From positions 4,774,001-4,838,000 of the forward strand of contig NC_013194.1 in assembly GCF_000024165.1 (NCBI RefSeq): a DNA stretch of 64,000 bases, in the 5' to 3' direction. Positions 27,007-35,591 of this stretch are shown piece after piece. The translations under genes and the position numbers were made by a program. The notes below the pieces were generated by a model that ran no database searches, was not told the DNA's origin, and was given only the letters and a program-made list of their open reading frames with translations. This stretch comes from Accumulibacter phosphatis (GTDB lineage Bacteria; Pseudomonadota; Gammaproteobacteria; Burkholderiales; Rhodocyclaceae). Each line of letters starts with the position of its first letter. Position 1 is the first letter of the stretch.

Positions 27007-27801
27007 ATGCCAGCGACGGCCATTGCTGGCTGGTTGGGCAGGGAGCGCGTCCAGACGATTGTCCTGCTGCTCCTCGCACTCGGCTCGGCGCCGGTGCAGG
27101 CCGGCCTCTTTGACGACGACGAAGCGCGGCGCCAGCTCAAGGACTTGTCGATCAAGACCAATGATCGTCTGGATACGGTATCGAAAGGGCAGATCGAGCT
27201 CGCCAACCAGATTCAGACACTACGCGACGAGAATGCTCGCCTGCGTGGACAGGTCGAGACGCTGACCTACGAGCTGGAATCAGCCAGGAAGAGGCAGCAG
27301 GACTTCTATGTCGATCTCGACGGGCGTCTGCGCAAGCTCGAGCCCCAGATGGCGACGAGCGCCGAGGCAAAACCCGCGGAGGAAAGCAAGCCACCCGTCG
27401 AAGCGCCCAGGAAGGCAGCCGCCAGCGATCCGGCCGCCGAAGCGCGCGAGTACGAAGCAGCGCTAAATCTCTTCAGAGCCAACAAGCTGAAGGAAGCGGC
27501 CGCGGCTTTCGACGCCTTTGCCCGCGCCCACCCGGACAGCGCGCTGACGCCAAGCGCGTACTACTGGCTGGGTAACGCGCATTACGCGCTGCGTGACTGC
27601 AAGAAGGCGATCGATGCACACCGTGTGGTGGTCGCCAAGTGGCCGGCCAACCCCAAGGCACCGGATGCGCTGCTCAACGTGGCCACCTGCCAGCAGGAAC
27701 TCGCCGATGCCAAGGGGGCGAAAGGCACGCTGGAGGCCCTGGTGGCCAAGTATCCGGACAGCACGGCGGCGACTACCGCCCGACAACGCCTCAAGAAGTA
27801 G
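27007..27801 (+). CDS. cpoB: Cell-division coordinator CpoB (YbgF)
   Basis: 264 residues. After a signal peptide (TIVLLLLALGSAPVQAG) comes a short trimerising coiled coil (about residues 40-100, KDLSIKTNDRLDTVSKGQIE onward), a Pro/Ala linker and a C-terminal TPR domain (YEAALNLFRANKLKEAAAAF, YYWLGNAHYALRDCKKAI, DALLNVATCQQELADAKGAK). CpoB tunes PBP1B activity with TolA during constriction. It starts 1 bp after the pal stop. Confidence 0.92.
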   Translation: MPATAIAGWLGRERVQTIVLLLLALGSAPVQAGLFDDDEARRQLKDLSIKTNDRLDTVSKGQIELANQIQTLRDENARLRGQVETLTYELESARKRQQDFYVDLDGRLRKLEPQMATSAEAKPAEESKPPVEAPRKAAASDPAAEAREYEAALNLFRANKLKEAAAAFDAFARAHPDSALTPSAYYWLGNAHYALRDCKKAIDAHRVVVAKWPANPKAPDALLNVATCQQELADAKGAKGTLEALVAKYPDSTAATTARQRLKK

Positions 27802-27805
27802 GCGG

Positions 27806-28465
27806 TTGAAGGCCTCAGGCAAGCCGCTGTCGCTGAAGATCAGCGAGATCTTCCTGTCCCTGCAAGGTGAGACTTCTCGCGTCGGGCTGCCGACGGTTTT
27901 CGTTCGCCTGACCGGCTGCCCCTTGCGTTGCGTCTGGTGCGACACGGCGTATGCCTTTGCCGGCGGCCGGACGATGACGCTGCCCGACATCCTCGCCGAG
28001 GTAGCGCGACACGACGTACGCCACGTTTGCGTCACCGGCGGTGAGCCTCTCGCCCAGCCGGCGTGCCTGGCCTTGCTGAGCGAATTGTGCGACACCGGCT
28101 ATGCCGTGTCTTTGGAAACCTCGGGCGCGCTCGACATCGGCGGCGTCGATCAACGGGTTGCGCGAATCGTCGACCTGAAAGCCCCCGGCTCCGGCGAGTC
28201 AGACCGCAACCTTTGGGCGAACCTGTCGCTGCTGAACAGTGGCGACGAGATCAAGTTCGTCCTCGCGCATCGAGCCGACTACGAATGGGCGCGGCAAGTG
28301 ATCGTCGAGCGCCGTTTGGCCGACGTCTGTCCGCTGCTCTTCTCCCCGGTCGCGGGGGAACTTGCGGCGTCGACACTGGCGGAATGGATTCTTGCCGATC
28401 GCCTGCCCGTGCGCTTTCAGTTGCAGCTGCACAAGGTGCTTTGGGGTAACATGCGAGGCAAGTGA
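27806..28465 (+). CDS. queE: 7-carboxy-7-deazaguanine synthase
   Basis: 219 residues. A radical-SAM enzyme making the 7-deazaguanine core for queuosine. The cluster motif is CPLRCVWC (C-x3-C-x2-C) near residue 34, preceded by the substrate loop SLQGETSRVGLPTVFVRLTG; GGEPL near 80 is the SAM-binding GGE. The probable start is TTG at 27806, 4 bp after cpoB, because no ATG or GTG precedes the conserved LSLKISEIFLSLQGE. queE directly after tol-pal is a frequent betaproteobacterial order. Confidence 0.92.
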   Translation: MKASGKPLSLKISEIFLSLQGETSRVGLPTVFVRLTGCPLRCVWCDTAYAFAGGRTMTLPDILAEVARHDVRHVCVTGGEPLAQPACLALLSELCDTGYAVSLETSGALDIGGVDQRVARIVDLKAPGSGESDRNLWANLSLLNSGDEIKFVLAHRADYEWARQVIVERRLADVCPLLFSPVAGELAASTLAEWILADRLPVRFQLQLHKVLWGNMRGK

Positions 28466-28484
28466 GCCCTGCGAGCCAAACGCC

Positions 28485-28847
28485 ATGACCGACGACCGCC
28501 GTCACTATTCCCGTATCGCCTTCGCGTCGCCAGCGCAACTGCTGGTCGATCAACAGCACTTGGCGGTACGTCTGCTCGACATTTCCCTGAAGGGAGCGCT
28601 CATCAGCCTGCCGGAGGGTGCTGATCTGCGAACCGGTGCCGCGTGCCTGCTGCATGTTCAACTCGACGAGACCGGCGATGCGATTTCCATGCAGGCCACC
28701 GTCGCGCATGGCGATACGCGGCAGGCTGGCCTCGTCTGCAACACCATCGACATCGACAGCGTCACCCATCTGCGCCGCCTGGTCGAACTCAATCTCGGCG
28801 ACGCGGACCTCTTGCAACGCGAACTCTCGGCACTGGTTTCCGAGTAG
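28485..28847 (+). CDS. PilZ-domain protein, probable c-di-GMP receptor
   Basis: A 120-residue single-domain protein. Both c-di-GMP binding motifs are present: RRHYSR (RxxxR) near residue 5 and DISLKGALI (D/NxSxxG) near 33. Such proteins change partner binding on c-di-GMP association, often acting on motility or polysaccharide production; the partner is unknown. The gene lies 19 bp after queE. The following 217 bp up to the convergent gene hold no feature I can support. Confidence 0.88.
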   Translation: MTDDRRHYSRIAFASPAQLLVDQQHLAVRLLDISLKGALISLPEGADLRTGAACLLHVQLDETGDAISMQATVAHGDTRQAGLVCNTIDIDSVTHLRRLVELNLGDADLLQRELSALVSE

Positions 28848-29064
28848 TCGTCTCCCTGCACGACAAACAAGCCCTCGGGGTACAGCCGCTGACCGCTCCG
28901 CGGCAGCCACCGGCACGCGCGCGACCTGAGCGAACCGGCGGACGCTGCCAGCCGGCAGCGAGATAAATCGCCATCGCCGGGCGACAGACCGCCACCTCTC
29001 TTCACCCGGCTGCGTACCTGCCCTGCCTGCTCTCGGCTTCTCGGCTGCAGCGCTTGCTGGCTAC

Positions 29065-30276
29065 CTACGCCGAGGCGGGGATGAGCAGATAGACGCCCAG
29101 TCCAAGCATCACCAGTCCTGCCAGCAGCTTGAGCAATCGTCCCTCGTTTTCCTGCAGCCGGCGTTGGCTCAACGTCGCGACGCCGACGCCGAGAATGACC
29201 ATATCGTCGAGCATGTACATCAAATTGTAGAGCAGCAGATAGCCATAGTAGCTGGCATTGTCGAGCTGGCGCAGCGTGAGTATGCGCGTGTAAAGAGCCG
29301 GAAAGCCCGAGGTACACAGCAATTCGACGATCTGCACCAGCACCGCCAACACCGCGGTGCCAAGCAGAGCCGGCCAGAGGCGATCGGCACGAAGGATGGC
29401 GCGCAAGCGGGCATAGATTCCCGGCTTGGCCGCTGCCGGAATCGACAGCGTGATGGCGCGTCCGAAGGCCACGAAATCCTTCAGGTTGATCGCACCAGCA
29501 ATGATGGCCAGCAACGCGATCACGATCTCCGAGATGCGTGACAGGCCGATCAGCAGGAACACGTTCAGCCAGGCAGCCATGAAGGCGAAATAGGCGACTC
29601 CCTCGATGGCGACGAAGGTGCCGGCGATGGCCAGCATCCGGCGTCGATCGCCGAGCGACGCGAGCATCGAGATCATCAGGATCAGTACCCACATCGAGCA
29701 GGGATTGAAGCCGTCGAGCAGACCGATGATGATCGTGAACAACGGCAAGCCGAGATCGTTGACGCCGATCTGCCGGCCAACAAAGGGAATGTCGACCGAA
29801 TCGCCGGCTGCCGGCTTGCATTCGCCTGCCTCAGCGAGGCCGCAAGTTTCGCCGGCGGCGACGGGGAATCGCGCCTGATCGAGCGCCGCGCGTATCTGCG
29901 CTCCGGTCGTCGCCGGCGTATCGAAACCGACGATGAGGGCGGCACCAATACGGATCGTCGGTACGCCGGGTTGCGTGATGCCGGCGTTGCGCGAGAGCTC
30001 ATCGAGGCGCGCGAGCGCGTCAGGGTCGCGCCGGATATCGACCAGGGTAACGCGCAGGCCTGGCCGCTCACGCTCTAGGTCGGCGAGAAAGCGCTTGGCC
30101 GCCTCGCAATGCGGACAGCCTTCCCTGACGAAGACCTCGATCTCCGGCAGCACGCTTCCTTCCGCTTCCGCCGCCGCAATCGCCTGACCCGCGCATAGCG
30201 CCGTCAGCCAGAGGATCGCACCGAGCAGGTGGATGACGGGGAAGCAGGACCGCGCAAGGGATGAACTCTGCCGCAT
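29065..30276 (-). CDS. Redoxin-DsbD-like membrane fusion protein
   Basis: 403 residues. A signal or first helix (HLLGAILWLTALCAGQAIA) precedes a glutaredoxin/thioredoxin-like domain (about residues 37-125) with active site EGCPHCEAAKRFL and cis-Pro GVPTIRIG. Then come about six to seven membrane helices of the CcdA/DsbD type, starting after GLPLFTIIIGLLDGFNPCSMW with the conserved NPC. Such proteins move electrons from cytoplasm to periplasmic thiols. The ATG at 30276 is chosen: the longer frame to 30354 starts inside the inserted miniature element. It has an MITE 14 bp upstream, which probably replaced its native promoter. Confidence 0.8.
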   Translation of the reverse strand: MRQSSSLARSCFPVIHLLGAILWLTALCAGQAIAAAEAEGSVLPEIEVFVREGCPHCEAAKRFLADLERERPGLRVTLVDIRRDPDALARLDELSRNAGITQPGVPTIRIGAALIVGFDTPATTGAQIRAALDQARFPVAAGETCGLAEAGECKPAAGDSVDIPFVGRQIGVNDLGLPLFTIIIGLLDGFNPCSMWVLILMISMLASLGDRRRMLAIAGTFVAIEGVAYFAFMAAWLNVFLLIGLSRISEIVIALLAIIAGAINLKDFVAFGRAITLSIPAAAKPGIYARLRAILRADRLWPALLGTAVLAVLVQIVELLCTSGFPALYTRILTLRQLDNASYYGYLLLYNLMYMLDDMVILGVGVATLSQRRLQENEGRLLKLLAGLVMLGLGVYLLIPASA

Positions 30277-30290
30277 GCGAACAGTATAGG

Positions 30291-30450
30291 TGCGTATTTC
30301 GCGGAACGTGACCGGTGGTTTCGCCTCATCGTGACCGGTGGAGAGATGCCGCATGGATAGTGTTGAATGTTACCTCAATCGGTCACGCTTTTGATGAAAT
30401 GGCGGTCACGCTCTCGTGAAATCACCGGTCACGATGGCGTGAAATACGCA
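30291..30450. mobile_element. 160-bp miniature transposable element (IS21-like ends) with 6-bp target duplication
   Basis: TGCGTATTTC at 30291-30300 is perfectly inverted as GAAATACGCA at 30441-30450. TATAGG is present at both flanks (30285-30290 and 30451-30456), a 6-bp target-site duplication. The left end has two copies of GTGACCGGTGG (30308, 30331) and the right end three copies of CGGTCACG (30380, 30403, 30426), so each end carries repeated internal binding sites, as in IS21-family elements. No transposase is encoded. The rest of the 310-bp gap between neighbouring genes (30451-30586) has nothing recognisable. Family assignment is inference; the repeat structure is seen directly. Confidence 0.85.
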
Positions 30451-30586
30451 TATAGGCCGGAACTGGCGCGCGGCAGCTTTGCGGGCCCTGGGCAACGGCA
30501 AAGAAGTCAATCGCCCGAGTGAGCAAGCGACTTGCTATTCCGGTATCACCGGCACCTGGACGAGCCTTACTGCACACCAGCCGCGC

Positions 30587-31612
30587 TTACCAGTCAGAGC
30601 GCCGCATTCCGAGTTTCTGATGGCACCTGGGGAAGGTCCCGCAGCCCCAGAAATCGTGTCGGCCGGCCTTGCCCGACACTCGCTTCATCTTGACGCCGCA
30701 ACTCGGACAGGACGGAACGTTGTAATCACCTGCGGTCGCAAAGTCCAGCAGAGCATCTTGCGACTCGACAGGTAGTCGCTTGATCATCACCAACAGCATC
30801 TGCCCATCAATGAGAGTGATCCGGTTGCTCCTGGCAAACGCCTTCGCGTCCTCGGAAAACTGGCTACTCGTCATGAGAAAAGCCTTATCGATCTTCTCGT
30901 GGGTCATCACCCCCAGGAGTTCTCGGACAGGCTTGACGCCGACGAAACGCGCGCCCCACGCCTTGCACTGGACAACGGCTGTCACATCCTCGCCGTCGCC
31001 TTGGTACAGCCGAACATCGACACCACCATCTGCGCCCAAGCTCGTCGCTCGGCTTCGTATTCCCTTGGCTGCGTAGAATCGCTGGCACAGATCTTCGAAC
31101 CGCTTCCATTCGATGTCGCGCAGCAAGTCCAAAGACCACTCCATTGGTCTGGATGTTGCGATCGATTCTGCAGGTGCGGAAAGACTGTAGAGAGGCTCAC
31201 CCAAGAGTCCTCGTCCGACTGGCGCACTCGGTCGCGCGTTGGGCCATTCCATATCGACGGGTTCGCGTCGTTCCTGCGGTCGGTCGCTGGCGGCCTCGGC
31301 TGTGCTCTGCGACCCCGGACGGGGTGCGTCGCCCAGGAAAGGCTCGCGAACCGTTGACGCCTCCCTGGCTACCGCCCTTTTCTGAATGGCCAAAGCCACG
31401 ATGCCGATCAGCAGGAATACGCTGGAGAAAAGCCACGCGATCCCCGACAAGCTCATTGCTATCGGCTTGAGGTACATACTTGATGACCACATGACAGGCA
31501 GAATCCACCTTAAACCGACAAAACAGAGAAGCGCGAGGACGATACTCACCTGCCAAGGCAGATCTATGAGAGCGTCAGCCAGGGACTCACTTTTCCTGCC
31601 TCTTCGGGCCAT
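30587..31612 (-). CDS. Membrane-anchored Mrr-like restriction endonuclease with C-terminal zinc ribbon
   Basis: 341 residues. Two N-terminal helices (about residues 17-40 and 50-78) anchor the protein. After a charged linker comes a PD-(D/E)XK nuclease of the Mrr_cat type (about 160-280): WKRFEDLCQRFYAAKG, GADGGVDVRL (catalytic Asp) and VVQCKAW (catalytic Q-x-K). The C-terminus CPSCGVKMKRVSGKAG to WGCGTFPRC is a topoisomerase-type zinc ribbon. Mrr nucleases cut methylated or foreign DNA. It lies 96 bp downstream of the large helicase fusion on the same strand, suggesting one defence operon. Confidence 0.85.
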   Translation of the reverse strand: MARRGRKSESLADALIDLPWQVSIVLALLCFVGLRWILPVMWSSSMYLKPIAMSLSGIAWLFSSVFLLIGIVALAIQKRAVAREASTVREPFLGDAPRPGSQSTAEAASDRPQERREPVDMEWPNARPSAPVGRGLLGEPLYSLSAPAESIATSRPMEWSLDLLRDIEWKRFEDLCQRFYAAKGIRSRATSLGADGGVDVRLYQGDGEDVTAVVQCKAWGARFVGVKPVRELLGVMTHEKIDKAFLMTSSQFSEDAKAFARSNRITLIDGQMLLVMIKRLPVESQDALLDFATAGDYNVPSCPSCGVKMKRVSGKAGRHDFWGCGTFPRCHQKLGMRRSDW

Positions 31613-31708
31613 CGCAGAAACCGATCTGGTATTGATTCCGAATTGTACAACTGGCTACTAGGCTGAAGAAGGATGCCGGTGCGGTTGAGCGACTGCCGAT
31701 GCCTGCGG

Positions 31709-34700
31709 CTACATCACCTCGAAAATCACACTCATTGGTTCGCTACCACTGTGGCTTCGGTAGCTCACCGATCCGTGATAGACGAATCTCGCCGCCGTAC
31801 GGCCCGCCAACCGCGCGTCACGCACAAACAGGTGGATGCTCATGCCGAGCCGCTGGTGGTCGATGATCTCCCGGCCCCGCTTGCTCGTCGGCGAACTTGA
31901 GTTCTGGCTTTGCCAATGGAAGCTGTGCTCATCTAGCCAATGGTCGAGGTAGCGATGGTCCTCGGATTTGCCCTGCTTGTTGAGGGTCACCAATAGGATG
32001 TGAGCCTTCCGCGCCGTCAGAACGACATGCCCGCTGTTCCAGTTGCCGGGATTGAACGTCTCGCCAAACAGCGGCGGAATCTCCTCGCGCAGCCAGGCTT
32101 GGCCAATGGCCATCTCCAGTGGGTCGATAACTGCCTTGAACCTAGCCAACGTCCGCATTTCATCGCTGGCAGGCAGATCGCGGTAGTCCGGGTTGTTGGC
32201 TTTGAGGAGATAGCGGCCATCCGCCGTCTTGTGCACGACACGCAAGAGATACTGGTCGTCGCCGGCCGCATCTTGGCGCTCGATCGCCAGGACGCAGCCG
32301 GTGATCGACCCGGCGCTGCCGGCACCGAGGTGTTCCAGCAACAAATAGTCGCCGTTGCGAATCGGCTCCTTGCCGCCATCCATCGAGTTGCCCGAGGCGC
32401 GCGCGATGAAGTGGCGTGCCGGGTCAAGGCGACCATGGCCCGAGCCCACAGATCGGAACTCCGGCGCGTCAGCGCTGCCTGTCCGGAAATGCCCGCACGC
32501 GATCCTGAGGTTGGGGAAGAAGGGCAACTCGATGCGGGACAGCGCGGCACCACCCGCAGGCCGCCGAAGGTGAATTACGTTGTCGGGGGCTTGTTCCTGC
32601 GGGCGTCGCGTCTCGTACGCCGCGAGACGGTAATCTACCAGTTCCTGAACGAGTGCAGAGAAAGGCTCCAACTGATCTGCAGGGAGGCTGAAGTTCGGGG
32701 CCAAACGTTGATCTTCAACTCTGAAGAAAGCACTGGTCGCCTCCGCCAGATTCCCGCCGATCCATGCGTTGACCGGATTGCCCAGCCAATAGCGTTGCCA
32801 GGCGGCGTCTGTGCCGTCGGCTAGCACCGCCATTTCCGCCGGCAGATCGGCAAGCAGCGGACGCCTACGCTGTAAGACCCGCCACGAGCGTTCGGCCAGC
32901 GCGGAAAGTGTTGGCGGTTTCAGCCAGCCCCCGAGTTCCTGCAAGGCTTCCAGCATGACCATCTTGAAGCTGCGGGTCATACGGGTTGCCTCGACTTCTC
33001 GCAGGAAGGGCAACTGGAACGTGGCGGCTGCCGATTCTGCCTGGGTTAGGTCACCCATTGCCTGCAACAATTCAAACCAACTGCCGAACTGCCTGCGCAT
33101 CGTCTGGACGTTGGCACCCGATCGGTAGAACTCGCTGAGGCAGGGGCGCCGGCCAAGGCCTTCCTTGAGCGCTGCATAGTCCTTCTCGGTACCTTTACCA
33201 TCGAGCGACTTCAGGAACTCGATCAATTGGAGGTCATAGTTGACGAAGCAGCCTGCGGGCAGAACCAAACGTTGCTGCTCGACCTGGCGAGCAAATTCCG
33301 CCAATTGCCGATAGCTGGCGCCCACGTTGAGTAACGCTGCGGGCTTATGCAGGAAACTGTGGTGGTTGCCGATGAAGTCAAGAACGACCAGCCGCTCCTT
33401 CTCAGTGGTCTTGCGCAGCCCTCGCCCGAGTTGTTGGAGGAAGAGTACTTTAGATTCGGTGGGGCGCAACATCATTACCGTGTCGATTGCCGGCAGGTCA
33501 ACCCCTTCGTTGAAGAGATCGACGGAGAAGATCACCCAAAGGCGGCGATCGCGCAATTGTGCCAAGGCATCGCCGCGACTCATTGACGAGCCGGAATAGA
33601 CCGCAGCGGCCGCCACGCCAGCCTGAAGGAAGTGCGCCGCCATGAACTCGGCATGGCGGATCGACATGCAGAAGGCGAGCGTACGTTGCTGACCGCGTTG
33701 CCGCCATTCACGTAGGGCATGGCGCGCACGCGCCAAAGTGGCGAGCTTGTTGGCAAGTTGCTCTGGATCGAAGCGGCCATTGCGCCAAGGGATTTCCCGA
33801 TAGTCGACTGAATCGTCGTAAATGCCGTAGTAGTGAAAGGGAGCAAGCAAGCCGCAGTCAATACCCGCGAAGAGGTCGTGCGTGAAGACAAGGTTGTCAT
33901 CGCACAGCGACAAGATGTCGGATTGATCGGTGCGGTCGGGCGTCGCCGTCAACCCGAGCAGGAAGCGGGGGGTGAAATAGCTGAGCAGACGCCGATAGGT
34001 GGCGGCAGCAGCGTGGTGGAATTCGTCGATGACGAGGTAGTCGAAATGCCCTGGCAGAAAACGCTCAAGGTGCGAGGAACGGCTGAGGGTCTGAACCGAA
34101 GCACACAGTACGTCGACCTCGACATCGCGTCGTTGCCCCACGTAGAAGCCGACGCGCGATTTGGGTCGGATACGCAGAAAGGTTTCTGCTGCCTGCTCAA
34201 GAATTTCTTCGCGGTGCGCGACAAACAAGACGCGGCGGGCACCTAGCTGTTCCGCATCGAAGACGGCCAGCCAAGTCTTGCCGAGGCCAGTAGCGAGTAC
34301 GACCAGACCGCGCCGAAACCCCTGCCCGCGAGTCGCCTGCAACGCGGCCAGGGCGGCCAGTTGTACGCACGTTGCTCGCGGTGGCGCCTCCTGTTCCTGG
34401 CTGCCCGGCCCGACTGCCTGTGGGGGCGTAACTCTGCGGGCTTCATAGCGTTCGATCCACTCATCGGTCAGCAGAACTGTTCTCGGGTGCGTGAAAAGCC
34501 CCTCAAACTGCCGCTGAGCTTCGAGAAAGCCATCGTCGCCGGGATAGTCGATCCGGTAATTCCATTCCAAACCATCTTGCAGAGCTTGGCGGCTGATGTT
34601 GCTCGAACCGATAAACGCCGTGCCATGCAGTTGCCCGCTCTCGGCATAGCGAGCAAACAAGTACGCCTTCAGGTGAAAGCTACTGTTGGCCGCTTCGTAC

Positions 34701-35569
34701 ACGCGGACTTGCGCGCCTTTCTCCTGCAAGAGCAGGAGTAGACGCAGCGCATCCGGGTCGGTGATATCCAGATAGTCGCTGGTTACCACGCGGAGTCGCG
34801 CTGGACGATTCGAGGTTTGGAATGGAGAAGAGAGGGTGTCATGCAGGTCCGGCAAGAGCAGGCGCAGACCCGTAGCTTTGATGAAGGCAACAGCGAAATC
34901 AACTTCCGTCGCTCGGCTGATCGATTGGCAGAGGTGCGGCAAGAACGGGTTGTCGCCACCGGTAACCAACCTGCTCGCGCCAGCAGCGCGGCTAACCGCA
35001 ATGGCGTTGATCCACTGCTCTTGCCGGCCGGGCCGTCGATCTGCGTTTATCCAGCAATCAAGTGCGTGCAAGCTCGGCAAAGCGGTCAGCCACGCCCGCA
35101 GGGTGGTTTCGTTGACATCCGTGTAGTGGCGACCAGCGTGCTGCCGCTCTCCCTCGCCGACCTTGAAGCTGAGGTAGAACGCTCCGCCCGGCTTGAGCGC
35201 CGACCACAAACTCTGCAGCGTCACTGGGATGTCGGCCGCGGGAAGATGAAGAAGGCTGGCGCAAGCCCAGATACCGTCGTAGAGAGCCTCTTCGGAAACG
35301 TCCGCGAAAGTCTTGACGGCGACGGGTTGCTCCAGATGGCGTGCAGCCAATTCCGCCAGACGTGGCGAAGCATCAAAGGCAACAACCCGGTAGTTGCGCG
35401 ACAAGAACGCCTTGGCATCACGCCCTGAACCACAGCCTGCGTCGAGGATAAGTCCACCAGGAACGACATGCGCAAGGAAGCGCGCGTGCAGCGCGGACAT
35501 ATCGACATTCGCGGTCTCGGCAAAGAAGCTCGCAGCGTTCTCGTCGTAGTACGCCAGGGTGTTTGTCAT
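31709..35569 (-). CDS. Five-domain defence-type protein: methyltransferase, PLD nuclease, SF2 helicase, S24/LexA-like, DUF3427
   Basis: 1286 residues in one frame. Residues 1-190: class I SAM-dependent methyltransferase (LDAGCGSGR at 42-50). About 205-345: phospholipase D-type nuclease (FHLKAYLF at 298, GSSN at 321). About 400-740: SF2 helicase with Walker A ATGLGKT (426), DEFHH box (515), TATPDR (541) and motif VI QLGRGLRK (713). About 740-1010: helical region typical of DUF3427 helicases. About 1010-1150: S24/LexA-like fold with ASGNSMDGG (Ser1062) and RNGDYLLLEH; the expected catalytic Lys seems to be Arg1110. About 1160-1286: the DUF3427 end (ILLVTLNKQGK, YHGSVSYRSHSG). The ATG at 35569 begins the methyltransferase homology, 22 bp after the HNH gene. 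PLD-helicase-DUF3427 proteins occur in defence contexts; the fused methyltransferase is unusual. The role is inferred. Confidence 0.85.
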   Translation of the reverse strand: MTNTLAYYDENAASFFAETANVDMSALHARFLAHVVPGGLILDAGCGSGRDAKAFLSRNYRVVAFDASPRLAELAARHLEQPVAVKTFADVSEEALYDGIWACASLLHLPAADIPVTLQSLWSALKPGGAFYLSFKVGEGERQHAGRHYTDVNETTLRAWLTALPSLHALDCWINADRRPGRQEQWINAIAVSRAAGASRLVTGGDNPFLPHLCQSISRATEVDFAVAFIKATGLRLLLPDLHDTLSSPFQTSNRPARLRVVTSDYLDITDPDALRLLLLLQEKGAQVRVYEAANSSFHLKAYLFARYAESGQLHGTAFIGSSNISRQALQDGLEWNYRIDYPGDDGFLEAQRQFEGLFTHPRTVLLTDEWIERYEARRVTPPQAVGPGSQEQEAPPRATCVQLAALAALQATRGQGFRRGLVVLATGLGKTWLAVFDAEQLGARRVLFVAHREEILEQAAETFLRIRPKSRVGFYVGQRRDVEVDVLCASVQTLSRSSHLERFLPGHFDYLVIDEFHHAAAATYRRLLSYFTPRFLLGLTATPDRTDQSDILSLCDDNLVFTHDLFAGIDCGLLAPFHYYGIYDDSVDYREIPWRNGRFDPEQLANKLATLARARHALREWRQRGQQRTLAFCMSIRHAEFMAAHFLQAGVAAAAVYSGSSMSRGDALAQLRDRRLWVIFSVDLFNEGVDLPAIDTVMMLRPTESKVLFLQQLGRGLRKTTEKERLVVLDFIGNHHSFLHKPAALLNVGASYRQLAEFARQVEQQRLVLPAGCFVNYDLQLIEFLKSLDGKGTEKDYAALKEGLGRRPCLSEFYRSGANVQTMRRQFGSWFELLQAMGDLTQAESAAATFQLPFLREVEATRMTRSFKMVMLEALQELGGWLKPPTLSALAERSWRVLQRRRPLLADLPAEMAVLADGTDAAWQRYWLGNPVNAWIGGNLAEATSAFFRVEDQRLAPNFSLPADQLEPFSALVQELVDYRLAAYETRRPQEQAPDNVIHLRRPAGGAALSRIELPFFPNLRIACGHFRTGSADAPEFRSVGSGHGRLDPARHFIARASGNSMDGGKEPIRNGDYLLLEHLGAGSAGSITGCVLAIERQDAAGDDQYLLRVVHKTADGRYLLKANNPDYRDLPASDEMRTLARFKAVIDPLEMAIGQAWLREEIPPLFGETFNPGNWNSGHVVLTARKAHILLVTLNKQGKSEDHRYLDHWLDEHSFHWQSQNSSSPTSKRGREIIDHQRLGMSIHLFVRDARLAGRTAARFVYHGSVSYRSHSGSEPMSVIFEVM

Positions 35570-35591
35570 CGGCTGAGTGTCGGTGGGGGCG

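Noticed and set aside
30277..30354. Upstream ATG at 30354 as the start of the redoxin-DsbD-like gene
   Set aside because: This start lies inside the inserted miniature element, and the extension places 26 hydrophilic residues before the signal segment.
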